The notes: generated by a model not told the origin, from the sequence alone. A stretch of 64,000 nucleotides of DNA from Paracoccus sp. (in: a-proteobacteria) (GCF_030538755.1 NZ_JAUNTJ010000016.1:1-64000); one strand, 5' to 3'. Positions 1-13,299 are shown, numbered from the stretch's first letter. Numbers and translations: made by a program.

Positions 1-37
1 CCCTGCGTTGAGGCCGTGTCATCGCCGCCCGAAACGG

Positions 38-66
38 GGCGCGCCGCCCGTCCGGCGCGCCTTTTT
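38..66 (+). terminator. Rho-independent terminator upstream of yidC
   Basis: A perfect 9-bp stem (GGCGCGCCG at 38-46 pairing with CGGCGCGCC at 53-61) with a 6-base loop is followed by five T. A reading frame entering the window from the left stops with TGA at 9-11, so this probably terminates that upstream gene. Too little of that gene is present to name it. yidC therefore probably has its own promoter in about 67-150. Confidence 0.75.
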
Positions 67-163
67 CGTGTCACGTTCCGGCGCGCGGCGGGCTTTCCGC
101 TTGACCTTCGCCGGGCGCGACTGTTGAACGGCGCGCGAAACCGCATGATCGACCGGTGAGGGC

Positions 164-2038
164 ATGGACGACAACAACAACCGCAATCTGATCCTGGCGA
201 CCGTGCTGTCGTTCCTTGTCGTGGTGGTCTGGTATACGCTGTTCGCGCCGCCCCCGCCCGCCGAGCAAGCGGCCGAACCCGCTGCGGTCGTGGCCACCGA
301 CGGCGTGCAGGTGCCGGCAGGCACGACCGCCGCCCCCGGCGCGACGGCGACCGGCGCTACACCCGGCACCGTTCCCGCCACCACCGGCAGCGCCGACCCC
401 ACCGCCACAGCCGCGCGCGTCGCGATCGAGACGCCGTCGCTGGAAGGCTCGATCTCGCTGGCGGGCGGGCGCGTCGATGATCTGGCGCTGAAAGGCTATC
501 GCGAGACGCTGGACGCCAATTCGCCGCTGGTGCGGCTGCTGTCACCCACCGCCCCCGCATCGGTCGAGGGGATGCCCTCGGTTCCGGGGATGCTGGCGGT
601 GGCGCCGACGAAACCCTATTATGCGATCTATGGCTGGGCCGTGCCGCAGGGCGGCGACCCCGCGCTGGTGCCGGGACCGCTGACCATCTGGCAGGTCGAA
701 TCGGGCGAGGTGCTCGCACCCGGCCAGCCGGTCACGCTGGTCTGGGACAACGGCGCGGGCCAGATCTTTCGTCGCGTGTTCTCGATCGACGACCGGTTCC
801 TGTTCACCGTCACCCAGTCGATCCAGAACAATGCCGAGACCGCCTTTACCGCCCAGCCCTACGGCGTGATCGCGCGCCACGGCCGCCCCGACACCGAGGA
901 TTTCTTTATCCTGCACGAAGGCGCGGTCGGCATGACCGACGGCAAGCTGCTGGAGGAAAAATACCGCGCCATCTCGCGCCTCGACCCGGTCGCGGGCTAT
1001 GGCAATGCGCAGGTGATGGATGTGCGCGAAAGCGGCTGGATCGGGTTTACCGACAAATACTGGATGACCACGCTGGCACCCGAGGCGGGCCAGCCCTTTA
1101 CCTCGGTCGTGAAATACGTCCCCGGTGCCGACATCTACCAGACCGAGGCCATCCTGCCGCTGATGACCGTGCAACCGGGCGCCGAGGCTGCCTCGACCAC
1201 GCGGCTGTTCGCGGGCGCAAAAGTCTGGGAGGACATCCGCAACTATGAGCGCAACGACGGTATCACGCGTTTCGTGGACAGCATCGACTGGGGCTGGCTG
1301 TTCTTTCTGACCAAGCCGATCTTTCGTCTGTTGCACTGGCTGCATGACCTGATCGGCAATATGGGCTGGGCGATCATCGCGCTGACCTTCGTGCTCAAGC
1401 TGCTGGTGTTCCCGCTGGCGCGCAAATCCTACATCTCGATGGCGAAAATGCGCGAATTGCAGCCCGAGATGGAGGCCATCAAGGCGCGTACCGGCGACGA
1501 CCGGATGAAGTTCCAGCAAGAGGTCATGGCCCTTTACAAAAAGGAAAAGGTCAACCCGGCGGCGGGTTGTCTGCCGATCCTGCTGCAAATCCCGATCTTT
1601 TTCGCGCTTTACAAGGTGATCTTTGTCACCATCGAATTGCGTCATGCGCCATGGTTCGGCTGGATTCGCGACCTGTCGGCGCCGGATCCGTCCAGCCTGC
1701 TGAACCTGTTCGGTCTGCTGCCCTTTGCCGCACCCGCCCAGGGGACCATGCTGCACAGCCTGTCGCTGCCGATTCTGGCGATCCTGCTGGGCGTCAGCAT
1801 GTGGCTGCAACAAAAGCTGAACCCCGCGCCCACCGATGCGACGCAAAAGATGATCTTTGCGTGGATGCCGTGGATATTCATGTTCATGCTGGGCGGTTTT
1901 GCATCGGGGCTGGTCCTTTACTGGATTACCAACAACGTCATCACCATCGGCCAGCAATACACGATCATGTCGATGCATGGCCACCGCCCGAACCTGTTCG
2001 GCAATGTCCGCGAAAGTTTCAGGCGGACCAAAAAGTGA
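164..2038 (+). CDS. yidC: Membrane protein insertase YidC
   Basis: YidC (Oxa1/Alb3 family) inserts and folds inner-membrane proteins, alone or with SecYEG. The 624-residue protein has the Gram-negative layout: an N-terminal membrane anchor (residues about 8-27), an Ala/Pro/Thr-rich linker, a large periplasmic domain (about 85-355), then the conserved insertase core from about residue 365 with the PLARKSYISMAKM and NPAAGCLPILLQIP blocks and further membrane segments to a basic tail ending RRTKK. The ATG at 164 follows GGTGAGGG. Six bases separate its stop from the next gene, so the two are probably co-transcribed. Confidence 0.97.
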   Translation: MDDNNNRNLILATVLSFLVVVVWYTLFAPPPPAEQAAEPAAVVATDGVQVPAGTTAAPGATATGATPGTVPATTGSADPTATAARVAIETPSLEGSISLAGGRVDDLALKGYRETLDANSPLVRLLSPTAPASVEGMPSVPGMLAVAPTKPYYAIYGWAVPQGGDPALVPGPLTIWQVESGEVLAPGQPVTLVWDNGAGQIFRRVFSIDDRFLFTVTQSIQNNAETAFTAQPYGVIARHGRPDTEDFFILHEGAVGMTDGKLLEEKYRAISRLDPVAGYGNAQVMDVRESGWIGFTDKYWMTTLAPEAGQPFTSVVKYVPGADIYQTEAILPLMTVQPGAEAASTTRLFAGAKVWEDIRNYERNDGITRFVDSIDWGWLFFLTKPIFRLLHWLHDLIGNMGWAIIALTFVLKLLVFPLARKSYISMAKMRELQPEMEAIKARTGDDRMKFQQEVMALYKKEKVNPAAGCLPILLQIPIFFALYKVIFVTIELRHAPWFGWIRDLSAPDPSSLLNLFGLLPFAAPAQGTMLHSLSLPILAILLGVSMWLQQKLNPAPTDATQKMIFAWMPWIFMFMLGGFASGLVLYWITNNVITIGQQYTIMSMHGHRPNLFGNVRESFRRTKK

Positions 2039-2045
2039 GGGGCAG

Positions 2046-2801
2046 ATGACCGCAACGCTGGCCGAAATCCATCGCTTTCCCGTCAAATCGGTGGGGGGCG
2101 AGCGGCTGGACAGGGTGACGTTGACCGCCGGGCAGATCCTGCCCGGCGATCGCGCGTTTGCGGTCCTGCACGCCGATGGCCTGCGGCATCTGGAGGCTGA
2201 CGGCACGCTGGCGAAATGGCTGCCGAAATCGGCCTTTCTGCGCGGCGCCGCGGCGGCGGGGTTACAGGCCATTCGCGGCGGCTGGCAGGGTGATCGGCTG
2301 CGGCTGACCCATCCTGATCGCCCGCCGCTGGACATGGCGCGCGACGACGAGGCGGCGCTGCTGGCATGGCTGGACCCGCTCTGGCCCGATGGGCGCGCGC
2401 GCCCCGCCCGGCTGGTCAGCGCGCCCATGCCGCTGACGGATATTCGCACGCCCTGGGTCTCGATTCTGTCGCGCGCGTCGCTGGCCGCGCTGGAGGGCGC
2501 GCTGGGGCCGGGCATCGGCACCGACCGCTGGCGCGGTAATCTGTGGGTCGATGGCTGGGACGCATGGGCCGAACGTGACATGACGGGCCAATGTTTGCGT
2601 ATCGGGCAGGCCGAACTGATCGTGCGCGAACGTATCACGCGCTGCGCTGCCACCAATGCCGATACCACGACCGGGCTGGCCGATTGCGACATGCCGCGCG
2701 AGTTGACGGCGCTGCAAGGCGACGCCGATTTCGGCATATATGCCGAGGTTCTGACCGGGGCGGACATCGCCTGCGGTGATTCGATCGAGGTTCTGACATG
2801 A
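2046..2801 (+). CDS. MOSC domain-containing protein
   Basis: This 251-residue protein has the MOSC family layout: an N-terminal beta-barrel domain (opening TATLAEIHRFPVKSVGGE) and a C-terminal MOSC region with the conserved cysteine in DCDMPREL near residue 215. MOSC proteins are relatives of the molybdenum cofactor sulfurase C-terminus and bind sulfur or molybdopterin species; the substrate here cannot be read from sequence. An open frame extends upstream inside yidC, but the ATG at 2046 gives the family N-terminus and lies just after the yidC stop. Its stop overlaps the engB start by 4 bp. Confidence 0.85.
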   Translation: MTATLAEIHRFPVKSVGGERLDRVTLTAGQILPGDRAFAVLHADGLRHLEADGTLAKWLPKSAFLRGAAAAGLQAIRGGWQGDRLRLTHPDRPPLDMARDDEAALLAWLDPLWPDGRARPARLVSAPMPLTDIRTPWVSILSRASLAALEGALGPGIGTDRWRGNLWVDGWDAWAERDMTGQCLRIGQAELIVRERITRCAATNADTTTGLADCDMPRELTALQGDADFGIYAEVLTGADIACGDSIEVLT

Positions 2802-3448
2802 AGGTGGCCTTTCCCGTAGCCCCCGCCCCCGAACCCGCCGAGGCCGAGCCCGGGCGGCTGCTGTTTTCCGGTCCCGTCGATTTCGTCAAGGGCGTGGTCG
2901 CGATGGATGGCCTGCCCGCCGCCGACCGCCCCGAGGTCTGTTTCGCAGGGCGCAGCAATGTCGGTAAATCCAGCCTTATCAATGCACTGACCGGGCGCAA
3001 GGGGCTGGCGCGGGCCTCGAACACGCCGGGCCGCACGCAGGAAATCAACTATTTTGCATTGGGCGATCACGGCTATCTGGTGGATTTGCCGGGCTATGGT
3101 TTCGCGCAGGCCCCCGTTGCGGTGGTGAAACGCTGGCAGACCCTGCTGCGTGCCTATCTGGCCGGGCGTCCGACCCTGCGCCGCGCGTTTTCGCTGATCG
3201 ACGCGCGCCACGGCGTCAAGGATGTGGATCACGAGATCATGGCCCTGCTGGACCGCGCCGCCGTGCCCTTTCAGGTCGTTCTGACCAAGACCGACAAGAT
3301 CGGCCCGCGCGTGTTGCAGGACACCATCGCCCAGGTCGAGGAGGCGTTGCAAAAGCACCCGGCGGCCTTTCCCGAACTGGTCGTCACTTCCTCCGAGAAG
3401 GGCGAGGGCATCGCCACCTTGCGCGCCATCATCGCGGGGCTGGAATAG
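2798..3448 (+). CDS. engB: Ribosome biogenesis GTP-binding protein EngB (YihA/YsxC)
   Basis: EngB is an essential TRAFAC-class GTPase needed for assembly of the large ribosomal subunit. All the GTP-binding motifs are visible in the 216 residues: G1 GRSNVGKSS at about 51-59, G2 around NTPGRTQ, G3 DLPGYGFA, G4 TKTDK and G5 TSSEKGEG. The start overlaps the MOSC gene stop in ATGA, indicating translational coupling. The neighbourhood yidC-MOSC-engB-argB is common in Rhodobacteraceae. Confidence 0.96.
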   Translation: MKVAFPVAPAPEPAEAEPGRLLFSGPVDFVKGVVAMDGLPAADRPEVCFAGRSNVGKSSLINALTGRKGLARASNTPGRTQEINYFALGDHGYLVDLPGYGFAQAPVAVVKRWQTLLRAYLAGRPTLRRAFSLIDARHGVKDVDHEIMALLDRAAVPFQVVLTKTDKIGPRVLQDTIAQVEEALQKHPAAFPELVVTSSEKGEGIATLRAIIAGLE

Positions 3449-3508
3449 CCCCCACTGGACCCTTGCCCCCGCAGGGCATAACCTGCCGCCAGCCACAGGG
3501 ACCGCAGC

Positions 3509-4423
3509 ATGAGACCACAGGACATGACCCGAGATTTCGCCTCTGCCGCCGCCACGCTGTCCGAGGCGCTGCCCTATATGCAGCGCTACTCCGGCGCGGT
3601 GGTCGTGGTCAAATTCGGCGGCAACGCGATGGGTGACGACGCCGAGATGGCGAAATTCGCCTCTGACATCGTGCTGATGAAGCAGGTGGGCATCCATCCC
3701 GTCGTCGTTCATGGCGGCGGCCCGATGATCAACGAGATGTTGTCGCGGCTGGGCATCGAAAGCCATTTCGTGCGCGGCAAGCGCGTGACCACCAAAGCCA
3801 CCGTCGAGGTGGTCGAAATGGTGCTGTCGGGGCTGGTGAACAAGCGCATCGTGCAGGCGATCAACGATGCAGGCGGGCGCGCGGTCGGCATTTCCGGCAA
3901 GGATGACGACATGATGGTCTGCGAGGCCGACGACCCCGAACTGGGCTTTGTCGGTCGCCCGGTCGAGATGAACATCCAGATCATCCGCGACCTTTACAAT
4001 GCCGGCATGATCCCGGTGATTGCCCCCGTCGCCACCGGCATGGCCGATAACGAGACCTTCAACGTCAATGGCGACACCGCGGCGGGTGCGATCGCGGGGG
4101 CGCTGCGTGCCGACCGGCTGCTGCTTTTGACCGATGTGGCGGGGGTCAAGGATGCCTCCGGTGCGGTGGTGACGCAGATCCATCCCGATCAACTGCGCGC
4201 GATGATCGCGGATGGCACTGTTGCGGGCGGCATGATCCCAAAGACCGAAACCGCACTGGACGCCATCGACGAGGGCGTGCGCGCCGTCGTCATCCTTGAC
4301 GGGCGGGTGCCGAATGCGGTGCTGCTGGAGCTGTTCACCGAACAGGGCGCGGGCAGCATCATCCGCTCGACCGAGCCACGGGTGCGGCCCAAGGGGCTGC
4401 GGCAGGGCGGGTCAGAGTTGTAA
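3509..4423 (+). CDS. argB: Acetylglutamate kinase
   Basis: ArgB phosphorylates N-acetyl-L-glutamate in the second step of arginine biosynthesis. The 304-residue amino acid kinase fold shows the nucleotide-binding [11 protein letters not shown] block (about 33-43), the substrate loop VVHGGGPMI and the late block [16 protein letters not shown]. The longer N-terminal helix resembles arginine-sensitive hexameric forms, so feedback inhibition by arginine is likely (inference). ATG 3509 is preferred over ATG 3524 because AGGGA lies 7 bases before it. Confidence 0.96.
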   Translation: MRPQDMTRDFASAAATLSEALPYMQRYSGAVVVVKFGGNAMGDDAEMAKFASDIVLMKQVGIHPVVVHGGGPMINEMLSRLGIESHFVRGKRVTTKATVEVVEMVLSGLVNKRIVQAINDAGGRAVGISGKDDDMMVCEADDPELGFVGRPVEMNIQIIRDLYNAGMIPVIAPVATGMADNETFNVNGDTAAGAIAGALRADRLLLLTDVAGVKDASGAVVTQIHPDQLRAMIADGTVAGGMIPKTETALDAIDEGVRAVVILDGRVPNAVLLELFTEQGAGSIIRSTEPRVRPKGLRQGGSEL

Positions 4424-4425
4424 GC

Positions 4426-4461
4426 ATGGTGGACCCCCTCATCTGATTCGGGGTCCATCAT
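4426..4461. terminator. Hairpin between convergent argB and the phytoene-synthase-family gene
   Basis: ATGGTGGACCCC (4426-4437) pairs with GGGGTCCATCAT (4450-4461) over 12 positions with one G-T pair; the loop is 12 bases. It starts three bases after the argB stop and lies before the stop of the opposing gene, so it probably ends transcripts from both sides. Neither side has a strong T-run. Confidence 0.5.
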
Positions 4462-4496
4462 GCGCATGATCCGCTAAGAAATCGTTAGCAGCGGCG

Positions 4497-5240
4497 CTAA
4501 ATCCACCAGCGCCCGGTCAGTGCCAGTCGTGCCAGATCAAAACGGCGCGCAAAATCCGATGGTTGCGGCGGGTTGTTCAGGTTTTTTCCAGCCAGGGCCG
4601 ATTGCGCGCCCGCGCCCGCAAACAGCGCCCCGGCCGCCACACGCGGCACCGAACGGCGCGCGGCGCGGGCCTCGGCAAAACCCGTGCGTCCGGCCTTGCG
4701 CAGCGCGCCCGCCATATCCGGCGCGTCGCGCAGCCACCCCCCGGCCTCCAGCGCGGGCCACGCGCGCAGGAATGCCGCCACACCCGCACCACGCCCCTGC
4801 TGGCCCGCGACCGCGCCCAGACCCGGCGCCAGCACGCCCGCCGCCGCCACCATCAGCGCGCCCGCCGTCGCATCCACCATCGCCAGCGCATCATCCGCAC
4901 CCGCAAACGGCGCGCGGTCGCACCAGCGAAAATGCCCCTCGACCAGCCGCGCCAGCCCGCCCGCATCCGCGCCCCATTCGCGCGCCACGGCCTCCAGCAC
5001 GGGATGTCCGGTCGCGCGTTGCCCCGCGCCCAGCCGGGCAAGCTGATCGGCCCACCATTGCAGCCGGATTTCCGCAAGACCCGGTTCTGAAACGGAAAAC
5101 GGGATGCGCGCAAATTCGTGATGCAGCGCATAGAGCGTCCAGAGCCGCCCACGCGCCCCCGCAGGCGCCACCAGCGAGGCCCCGAAACGGTCGGGGTCGG
5201 CGCGGCGCAGTTCCGCGCCCAGATCGGCCAGCGTCGTCAA
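4497..5240 (-). CDS. Squalene/phytoene synthase family protein
   Basis: About 247 residues if translation starts at TTG 5240. The family signature includes LYALHHEFARIP near residue 40 and SEPGLAEIRLQWWADQL shortly after. True phytoene or squalene synthases are longer and carry two Asp-rich motifs. This short form lacks an obvious second Asp-rich motif and resembles the NDUFAF6-like branch, linked in other organisms to respiratory complex I assembly, so carotenoid synthesis should not be assumed. There is no ATG near the family N-terminus. The TTG overlaps the cimA stop as TTGA, pointing to coupled translation in the cysS-cimA chain. Confidence 0.75.
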   Translation of the reverse strand: MTTLADLGAELRRADPDRFGASLVAPAGARGRLWTLYALHHEFARIPFSVSEPGLAEIRLQWWADQLARLGAGQRATGHPVLEAVAREWGADAGGLARLVEGHFRWCDRAPFAGADDALAMVDATAGALMVAAAGVLAPGLGAVAGQQGRGAGVAAFLRAWPALEAGGWLRDAPDMAGALRKAGRTGFAEARAARRSVPRVAAGALFAGAGAQSALAGKNLNNPPQPSDFARRFDLARLALTGRWWI

Positions 5241-6853
5241 ATCGGGGCCACCCCGTCGCGGATCAGCTTCCAGCGGATCGCATCGGTCAGGGCCTCGAAA
5301 CTGGCATCGACGATATTGGGCGAGACGCCGACCGTGGACCAGTGATTGCCGCGCCCGTCGGCGCTGTCGATGATGACACGCGTGACGGCATCCGTGCCGC
5401 CTTGCGTGATGCGCACGCGGAAATCGGTCAGCCGCATATCGGCCACAACCTCTTGATAAGGCCCGAGATCTTTCGCCAGCGCCCGCCACAGCGCGTTGAC
5501 TGGCCCCATATCGTCGCCCTCTGGCCCAAGGCTTTCGCTGACCGACAGCATCCGTTCGCCGCCGATGCGGACCACGGCCACGGCCTCGGACATGGTGACG
5601 CGCGCGCCGTCGCGGCGCTGGCGACGCTCGACCGTGACGCGGTAACGCTCGACCTCGAAATGCCGGGGCATAAGGCCCAGCTCCTCGCGGGCCAGCAACT
5701 CGAAACTGGCCTGCGCGCTGTCATAGGCATAGCCTTGATCCTCGCGCGCCTTGACCCGGTCAAGGATGCGCGCCAGCGCCGGATCGCCGGGCGCAACCTC
5801 GATGCCCGCATCCATCAGCCGCGCGCGCAGATTGGATTGGCCAGCCTGATTGGACATCGGGATGATGCGGGCATTGCCGACGGATTCGGGGGGAACATGC
5901 TCATATGTCAAGGGGTTGCGCAGGATGGCCGAGGCGTGCAGCCCCGCCTTGTGCGCGAAGGCCGAGGTGCCGACAAAGGGCGCGGCCCGCATCGGCGCGC
6001 GGTTCAGGATCTCGTCCAGACGCTGGGAAATCGGCGTCAGACGGCGCAGCGCCTGCGTGGTGACGCCCGTGGAAAACCGCGCATAGGCCGGTTTCAGCGC
6101 CAGCGTGGCGATGATCGTGGTCAGCGAGGCATTGCCGCAGCGTTCGCCCAAGCCCCCCAGCGTGCCCTGCACCTGCCGCACGCCCGCCTCGACGGCCGCC
6201 AGACTGCACGCCACGGCCATGCCCAGATCGTCGTGACAGTGAATCCCCAGAACCTCGCCCGGAATGCCCGCCGCGATGACGGTGGCGCAGATCGCAGCGA
6301 CCTCGCCCGGCAACGTGCCGCCATTGGTGTCGCACAAGACGATCCAGCGTGCGCCTGCCTCATGCGCGGCAGCCACGCAGGACAGCGCATAATCCGCATC
6401 GTCCTTGTAGCCGTCAAAGAAATGCTCGGCATCGAACAGCGCCTCGCGCCGGGATGCCACGATATGCGCGACGGATGCGCGGATGTTGTCGATATTCTCG
6501 TCCAGCGTGATGCCCAACGCCTCGCGCACATGCAGGGGATGGGTCTTGCCGACCAGACAGACGGCGGGGGTGCCCGCATTCATCACGGCGGCCAGCACCT
6601 CGTCATTCGCGGCAGAGCGCCCGGCGCGTTTGGTCATGCCGAAGGCCGTCAGCGTGGCGCGGGTCGGCGGGGCCGCAGCAAAGAAATCGCTGTCGGTCGG
6701 ATTCGCCCCCGGCCAGCCGCCTTCGATGTAATCGACGCCCAACTCGTCCAGCATCTGCGCGATTTCGACCTTTTCGGAGACCGAGAATTGCACGCCCTGC
6801 GTCTGCTGCCCGTCGCGCAGCGTGGTGTCGTAAAGGCAGATGCGCGCCATCAC
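5237..6853 (-). CDS. cimA: (R)-citramalate synthase
   Basis: CimA condenses pyruvate with acetyl-CoA to citramalate, a threonine-independent route to 2-oxobutanoate and isoleucine. The 538-residue protein has the DRE-TIM HMGL barrel with [13 protein letters not shown] at residues 8-20, the long-family block [15 protein letters not shown], the metal-ligand region [11 protein letters not shown], and a C-terminal LeuA-type regulatory domain from about residue 400. The EGGWPG block and length separate it from 2-isopropylmalate synthase. It starts inside the cysS stop (4-bp ATGA overlap) and its own stop overlaps the next start. Confidence 0.93.
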   Translation of the reverse strand: MMARICLYDTTLRDGQQTQGVQFSVSEKVEIAQMLDELGVDYIEGGWPGANPTDSDFFAAAPPTRATLTAFGMTKRAGRSAANDEVLAAVMNAGTPAVCLVGKTHPLHVREALGITLDENIDNIRASVAHIVASRREALFDAEHFFDGYKDDADYALSCVAAAHEAGARWIVLCDTNGGTLPGEVAAICATVIAAGIPGEVLGIHCHDDLGMAVACSLAAVEAGVRQVQGTLGGLGERCGNASLTTIIATLALKPAYARFSTGVTTQALRRLTPISQRLDEILNRAPMRAAPFVGTSAFAHKAGLHASAILRNPLTYEHVPPESVGNARIIPMSNQAGQSNLRARLMDAGIEVAPGDPALARILDRVKAREDQGYAYDSAQASFELLAREELGLMPRHFEVERYRVTVERRQRRDGARVTMSEAVAVVRIGGERMLSVSESLGPEGDDMGPVNALWRALAKDLGPYQEVVADMRLTDFRVRITQGGTDAVTRVIIDSADGRGNHWSTVGVSPNIVDASFEALTDAIRWKLIRDGVAPI

Positions 6854-8244
6854 AGCGCCTCCAGCCGGGCCGGGTCCAGGCCGGGTCCGGGGACCAGATC
6901 GACCCCCCCGGCGGTCATGCGCACCTCGATGCCCGCATCGACCAAGGCGGCTTTCATCGCATCAACGGCGCTGAAATCCTTTGACGATCTTGCTTCGGCG
7001 CGCAGCGCCTCCAGCCGCGCCGCCAGTTCGGCCAGCCGTTCGGGCGTGGCTGCGCGGGTGCGGGCAAGCGCGTCCAGATCATGCGCCATCCAGCCGCCTG
7101 CCCCCTCCTCCAGCAGCCCCAGCAACCGCGCCGATGCCAGCAGCGCGGGCGGATCGGCCTTCAGCCGGTGCAGTTCCGCGATCGCGCCGGGGGTGTTCAG
7201 GTCGTTGGACAGCGCCGCAATCACCGCGGGGTCGGGCGCGGGGGCAGGGGTCACGCCCTTGGTCAACAGCCGCCATTCCCACAAGGTTTCCTCGGCCTGA
7301 CGCGCCTTTTCGACGGTCCAGTCCATCGGCTTGCGATAATGCGTCATCAGCATGACGAACCGGATCACCTCGGCGGGCACACGCTGGTCCAGCAGATCGC
7401 GCACGGTAAAGAAATTGCCCAGCGATTTGGACATTTTCCGGCCCTCGACGATCAGCATCTCGTTGTGCAGCCAGTAATTCGCCATCGTCGCGCCACCATG
7501 CGCGCAGCGGCTTTGCGCGATTTCGTTCTCGTGATGCGGGAATTGCAGATCAATACCGCCGCCATGAATGTCGAAACTGTCGCCCAGCAATTCGGCCGAC
7601 ATGGCCGAGCATTCGATATGCCAGCCCGGCCGCCCACGACCCCAGGGGCTGTCCCAGCCGGGCGTGTCCGCGTCCGAGGGCTTCCACAGCACGAAATCCA
7701 TCGGGTCGCGCTTGAAGGGCGCGACCTCGACCCGTGCGCCCGCGATCATGTCGTCCAGCGAGCGCCCGGATAACTGGCCATAATCAGAAAACTTGCGGAC
7801 ATCGAACAGCACATGCCCCTCGGCCTCATAGGCATAGCCGCTGGCGATCAGGGTCTCGATCATGGCGATCATCTGGGCGATATAGCCGGTCGCGCGCGGC
7901 TCGTGTGTGGGGCGCAGCGCACCCAGCGCGTCCATATCGTCGTGATACCAGCCGATCGTCTCGGCGGTGACGGTCTGGATGTCCTGCCCTATATCGCGCG
8001 CCCGCGCGTTGATCTTGTCGTCAACATCCGTGAAGTTCCGCACATAAACCACGGAATCATCGCCATAAACATGGCGCAGCAGGCGAAACAGCACATCGAA
8101 CACCAGCACCGGGCGGGCATTGCCCAGATGCGCGCGGTCGTAAACCGTCGGGCCGCAGACATACATCCGCACACGCGCGGGGTCGATGGGGCGGAACACC
8201 TCCTTGCGGCGGGTTCGGGTATTGGTCAGGCGAATGTCGGACAT
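6850..8244 (-). CDS. cysS: Cysteinyl-tRNA synthetase
   Basis: This class I aminoacyl-tRNA synthetase charges tRNA-Cys. The 464 residues include the zinc ligand in [15 protein letters not shown] (Cys30, with the HIGH-type HLGN at 39-42), the second zinc/substrate block [16 protein letters not shown], and KMSKS at 270-274. Its length is normal for the family. GGGGAGAGG precedes the ATG. It heads the minus-strand chain cysS-cimA-phytoene synthase family gene, in which each junction overlaps. Confidence 0.97.
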   Translation of the reverse strand: MSDIRLTNTRTRRKEVFRPIDPARVRMYVCGPTVYDRAHLGNARPVLVFDVLFRLLRHVYGDDSVVYVRNFTDVDDKINARARDIGQDIQTVTAETIGWYHDDMDALGALRPTHEPRATGYIAQMIAMIETLIASGYAYEAEGHVLFDVRKFSDYGQLSGRSLDDMIAGARVEVAPFKRDPMDFVLWKPSDADTPGWDSPWGRGRPGWHIECSAMSAELLGDSFDIHGGGIDLQFPHHENEIAQSRCAHGGATMANYWLHNEMLIVEGRKMSKSLGNFFTVRDLLDQRVPAEVIRFVMLMTHYRKPMDWTVEKARQAEETLWEWRLLTKGVTPAPAPDPAVIAALSNDLNTPGAIAELHRLKADPPALLASARLLGLLEEGAGGWMAHDLDALARTRAATPERLAELAARLEALRAEARSSKDFSAVDAMKAALVDAGIEVRMTAGGVDLVPGPGLDPARLEAL

Positions 8245-8374
8245 GGACCTCTCCCCTCGGCGGGGTGGTCATCAAGGAACGCCCGCCGAATCGATGTCAG
8301 CGGATGATGCAGGAAACAAGGGCGGCTTGCGCGTTCATGCCACCCCGACTAGCAGCCGCCAAGCGCCCGGGCAA

Positions 8375-8406
8375 GCGGCTTTCTTTCTTGTGGAAATACG
8401 CAGCCC
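8375..8406 (+). repeat. Weak copy of an AAATACGCA-type gene-end repeat
   Basis: This segment just after the amidase stop shares GGCTT, a T-rich stretch and GAAATACGCA with the clearer copies at 20488-20526 and 55499-55563. Similarity outside that core is poor. It is listed because all three lie at gene 3' ends. Confidence 0.3.
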
Positions 8407-9651
8407 TCAATCCGTGACGACCCCGGCCGTTTCCAGAACCGCGTGCAGCAGCACATCCGCCCCCGAGGCCGCCCATTCCGGGCTGATGGCCTCGGCCTCG
8501 TTATGCGACAGCCCGCCTTCGCAGGGGCAGAACAGCATCGCCGTTGGGGCTATTATATTGATATTGCAGGCATCATGCCCCGCGCCCGACACGATGTCGC
8601 GATGGGACAGCCCCAGCCGGTCGGCACCCGCGCGCAGCCGGTCCAGCAGCACCGGGTCAAAGGCGGGGGGCTGAAACTGGCCCACCACCTCGGCCTTGAA
8701 ATCCAGATCCAGTTCGGCGCAGATCGCGGGGCCGTCGCGCAGCAGCGCGTCCTGCATCGCGGCCAGCACCTCGGGGCGGTGGCTGCGCATGTCGGCGGTC
8801 AGCACCACGGCCTCGGGGATCACGTTGCGGCTGTTGGGGAACACCTCGATGTGACCGACGGTCGCCACGGCATCGGGCTGATGGGTCATGGCGATGGCGT
8901 GGATGGCCTCGATCAGTCGCGCGGCACCGCGCCCGGCATCCGCGCGCATCCCCATCGGCGTCGAGCCTGCATGAGACGCGCGCCCCGTGATCCGGCATTC
9001 GATCCAGCGCAGGCCCTGACCGTGGGTCACGATGCCGACGGGGATGCCCTCGGCCTCCAGAATCGGGCCTTGCTCGATATGGTATTCAAAGAAGGCATGG
9101 ATCGGCTGCCCGCCGACGGCCGCGTCACCGCGCCAGCCGATGCGCGCCAACTCGTCACCAAAGCGCAACCCCTCCAGATCGGTGCGGGCATTGGCGTCTG
9201 CCTCCTCCAGCAGCCCCGCGAAAACGGCGGAACCCATCATGGCGGGCGCGAACCGCGCGCCTTCCTCATTGGTCCAGTTCACCAGCACGATGGGGTGACG
9301 GGTGCGCAGGCCGGCCTCGCGGATGGTGCGGATGACCTCCAGCCCCGCCAGCACCCCCAGCACGCCATCGAATTTGCCGCCGGTGGGCTGGGTGTCCAGA
9401 TGGCTGCCCAGCATGACCGGGGCGGCATCCGCATCCGCCCCCTCCAGCCGCAGGAACATGTTGCCCATGCGGTCCAGCACCAGCGCCATGCCCTCGGCCT
9501 CGGCCCAGTCACGCAGCAGGGCGCGCGCCTGCCCGTCGGCATCGGTAGCGGTCTGGCGGTTGTTGCCGCCCGCCACGCCGGGGCCGATTTCGGCCATCTG
9601 CATCAGGCTGTCCCACAGCCGGGCGGGGTTGGTGCGCAGATTGCTGGTCAT
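8407..9651 (-). CDS. Zn-dependent hydantoinase/carbamoylase family amidase (copy 1)
   Basis: This is an M20-family amidohydrolase of the N-carbamoyl-L-amino acid hydrolase/beta-ureidopropionase group, 414 residues. Visible blocks are GGNNRQTATDADG, GSHLDTQPTGGKFDGVLGVL (metal-binding His and Asp), NEEGARFAPAMMGS (Glu-Glu pair), EYHIEQGP and a C-terminal GAGHDA. A paralogue of similar length lies at 45901-47166 inside the pyrimidine cluster, next to an equally similar aminotransferase. This copy sits with an intact cupin gene and may act on another carbamoyl compound (inference). GCGAGG precedes the ATG. A terminator lies between it and the cupin, so it may have its own promoter. Confidence 0.88.
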   Translation of the reverse strand: MTSNLRTNPARLWDSLMQMAEIGPGVAGGNNRQTATDADGQARALLRDWAEAEGMALVLDRMGNMFLRLEGADADAAPVMLGSHLDTQPTGGKFDGVLGVLAGLEVIRTIREAGLRTRHPIVLVNWTNEEGARFAPAMMGSAVFAGLLEEADANARTDLEGLRFGDELARIGWRGDAAVGGQPIHAFFEYHIEQGPILEAEGIPVGIVTHGQGLRWIECRITGRASHAGSTPMGMRADAGRGAARLIEAIHAIAMTHQPDAVATVGHIEVFPNSRNVIPEAVVLTADMRSHRPEVLAAMQDALLRDGPAICAELDLDFKAEVVGQFQPPAFDPVLLDRLRAGADRLGLSHRDIVSGAGHDACNINIIAPTAMLFCPCEGGLSHNEAEAISPEWAASGADVLLHAVLETAGVVTD

Positions 9652-9666
9652 GGTGCCTCGCAGGAC

Positions 9667-9694
9667 AAAAACGGGCGCGGTCGGAACCCGCGCC
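9667..9694 (-). terminator. Rho-independent terminator after the cupin gene
   Basis: On the minus strand GGCGCGG and CCGCGCC form a perfect 7-bp stem (9674-9680 with 9688-9694) and are followed by C, G and five T. It lies 20 bases past the cupin stop, so the aminotransferase-cupin transcript should end or be reduced before the amidase gene. I see no equivalent in the second cassette. Confidence 0.65.
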
Positions 9695-9714
9695 GGCAGG
9701 GAAGGGGCAGGGGG

Positions 9715-10017
9715 TTACGCGCCGGGCTTTGGTTTCAGTTCAACCTCGACAAAGGCCATCGGCGCATCGCCTGCGTTGATGACGTTGTGTTCGGTTCCTT
9801 CGGGGCGGGTATAGGACTGCCCGGCGGGGATCAGGCTGTCGCGCGTCTCGCCGCCCGGCAGTTCCAGCCGCAGATGACAGTCGGTCAGCGTGACGATGAC
9901 GTAATCCATCGGGTGAACATGCCAGCCGGTTTCCGCGCCGGGGGCAAAGTCGAACCGGGTGACGCGGACCTGATCGTTGTCCATCAGGGGCGAGGCGGTG
10001 CAGGTTTCGCGTGTCAT
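9715..10017 (-). CDS. Small cupin-domain protein
   Basis: A 100-residue single cupin barrel. The first motif is in AETGWHVHPMDYVIVTL and the second region in TRPEGTEHNVINAGD, with metal-ligand-type His residues but no assigned reaction. It lies between the aminotransferase and the amidase and ends MAFVEVELKPKPGA. The corresponding place in the second cassette holds only a 17-codon remnant that keeps the first eight and last eight or so codons of this gene (47227-47280). That shows the gene is dispensable for the paralogous pathway, or was lost after specialization. Confidence 0.8.
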   Translation of the reverse strand: MTRETCTASPLMDNDQVRVTRFDFAPGAETGWHVHPMDYVIVTLTDCHLRLELPGGETRDSLIPAGQSYTRPEGTEHNVINAGDAPMAFVEVELKPKPGA

Positions 10018-10029
10018 GTGCCGCCCGCC

Positions 10030-13299
<3,270 letters not shown>

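Noticed and set aside
542-4192. A 1216-codon open frame on the minus strand
   Set aside because: It lies antisense to yidC, the MOSC gene, engB and argB, which all have clear families. In GC-rich DNA such shadow frames are common, and the translation is Arg/Gly/His-rich without any domain.
4520-7300. A 926-codon open frame on the plus strand
   Set aside because: Antisense to the phytoene-synthase-family gene, cimA and cysS. Low-complexity Arg/Pro/His composition typical of a shadow frame.
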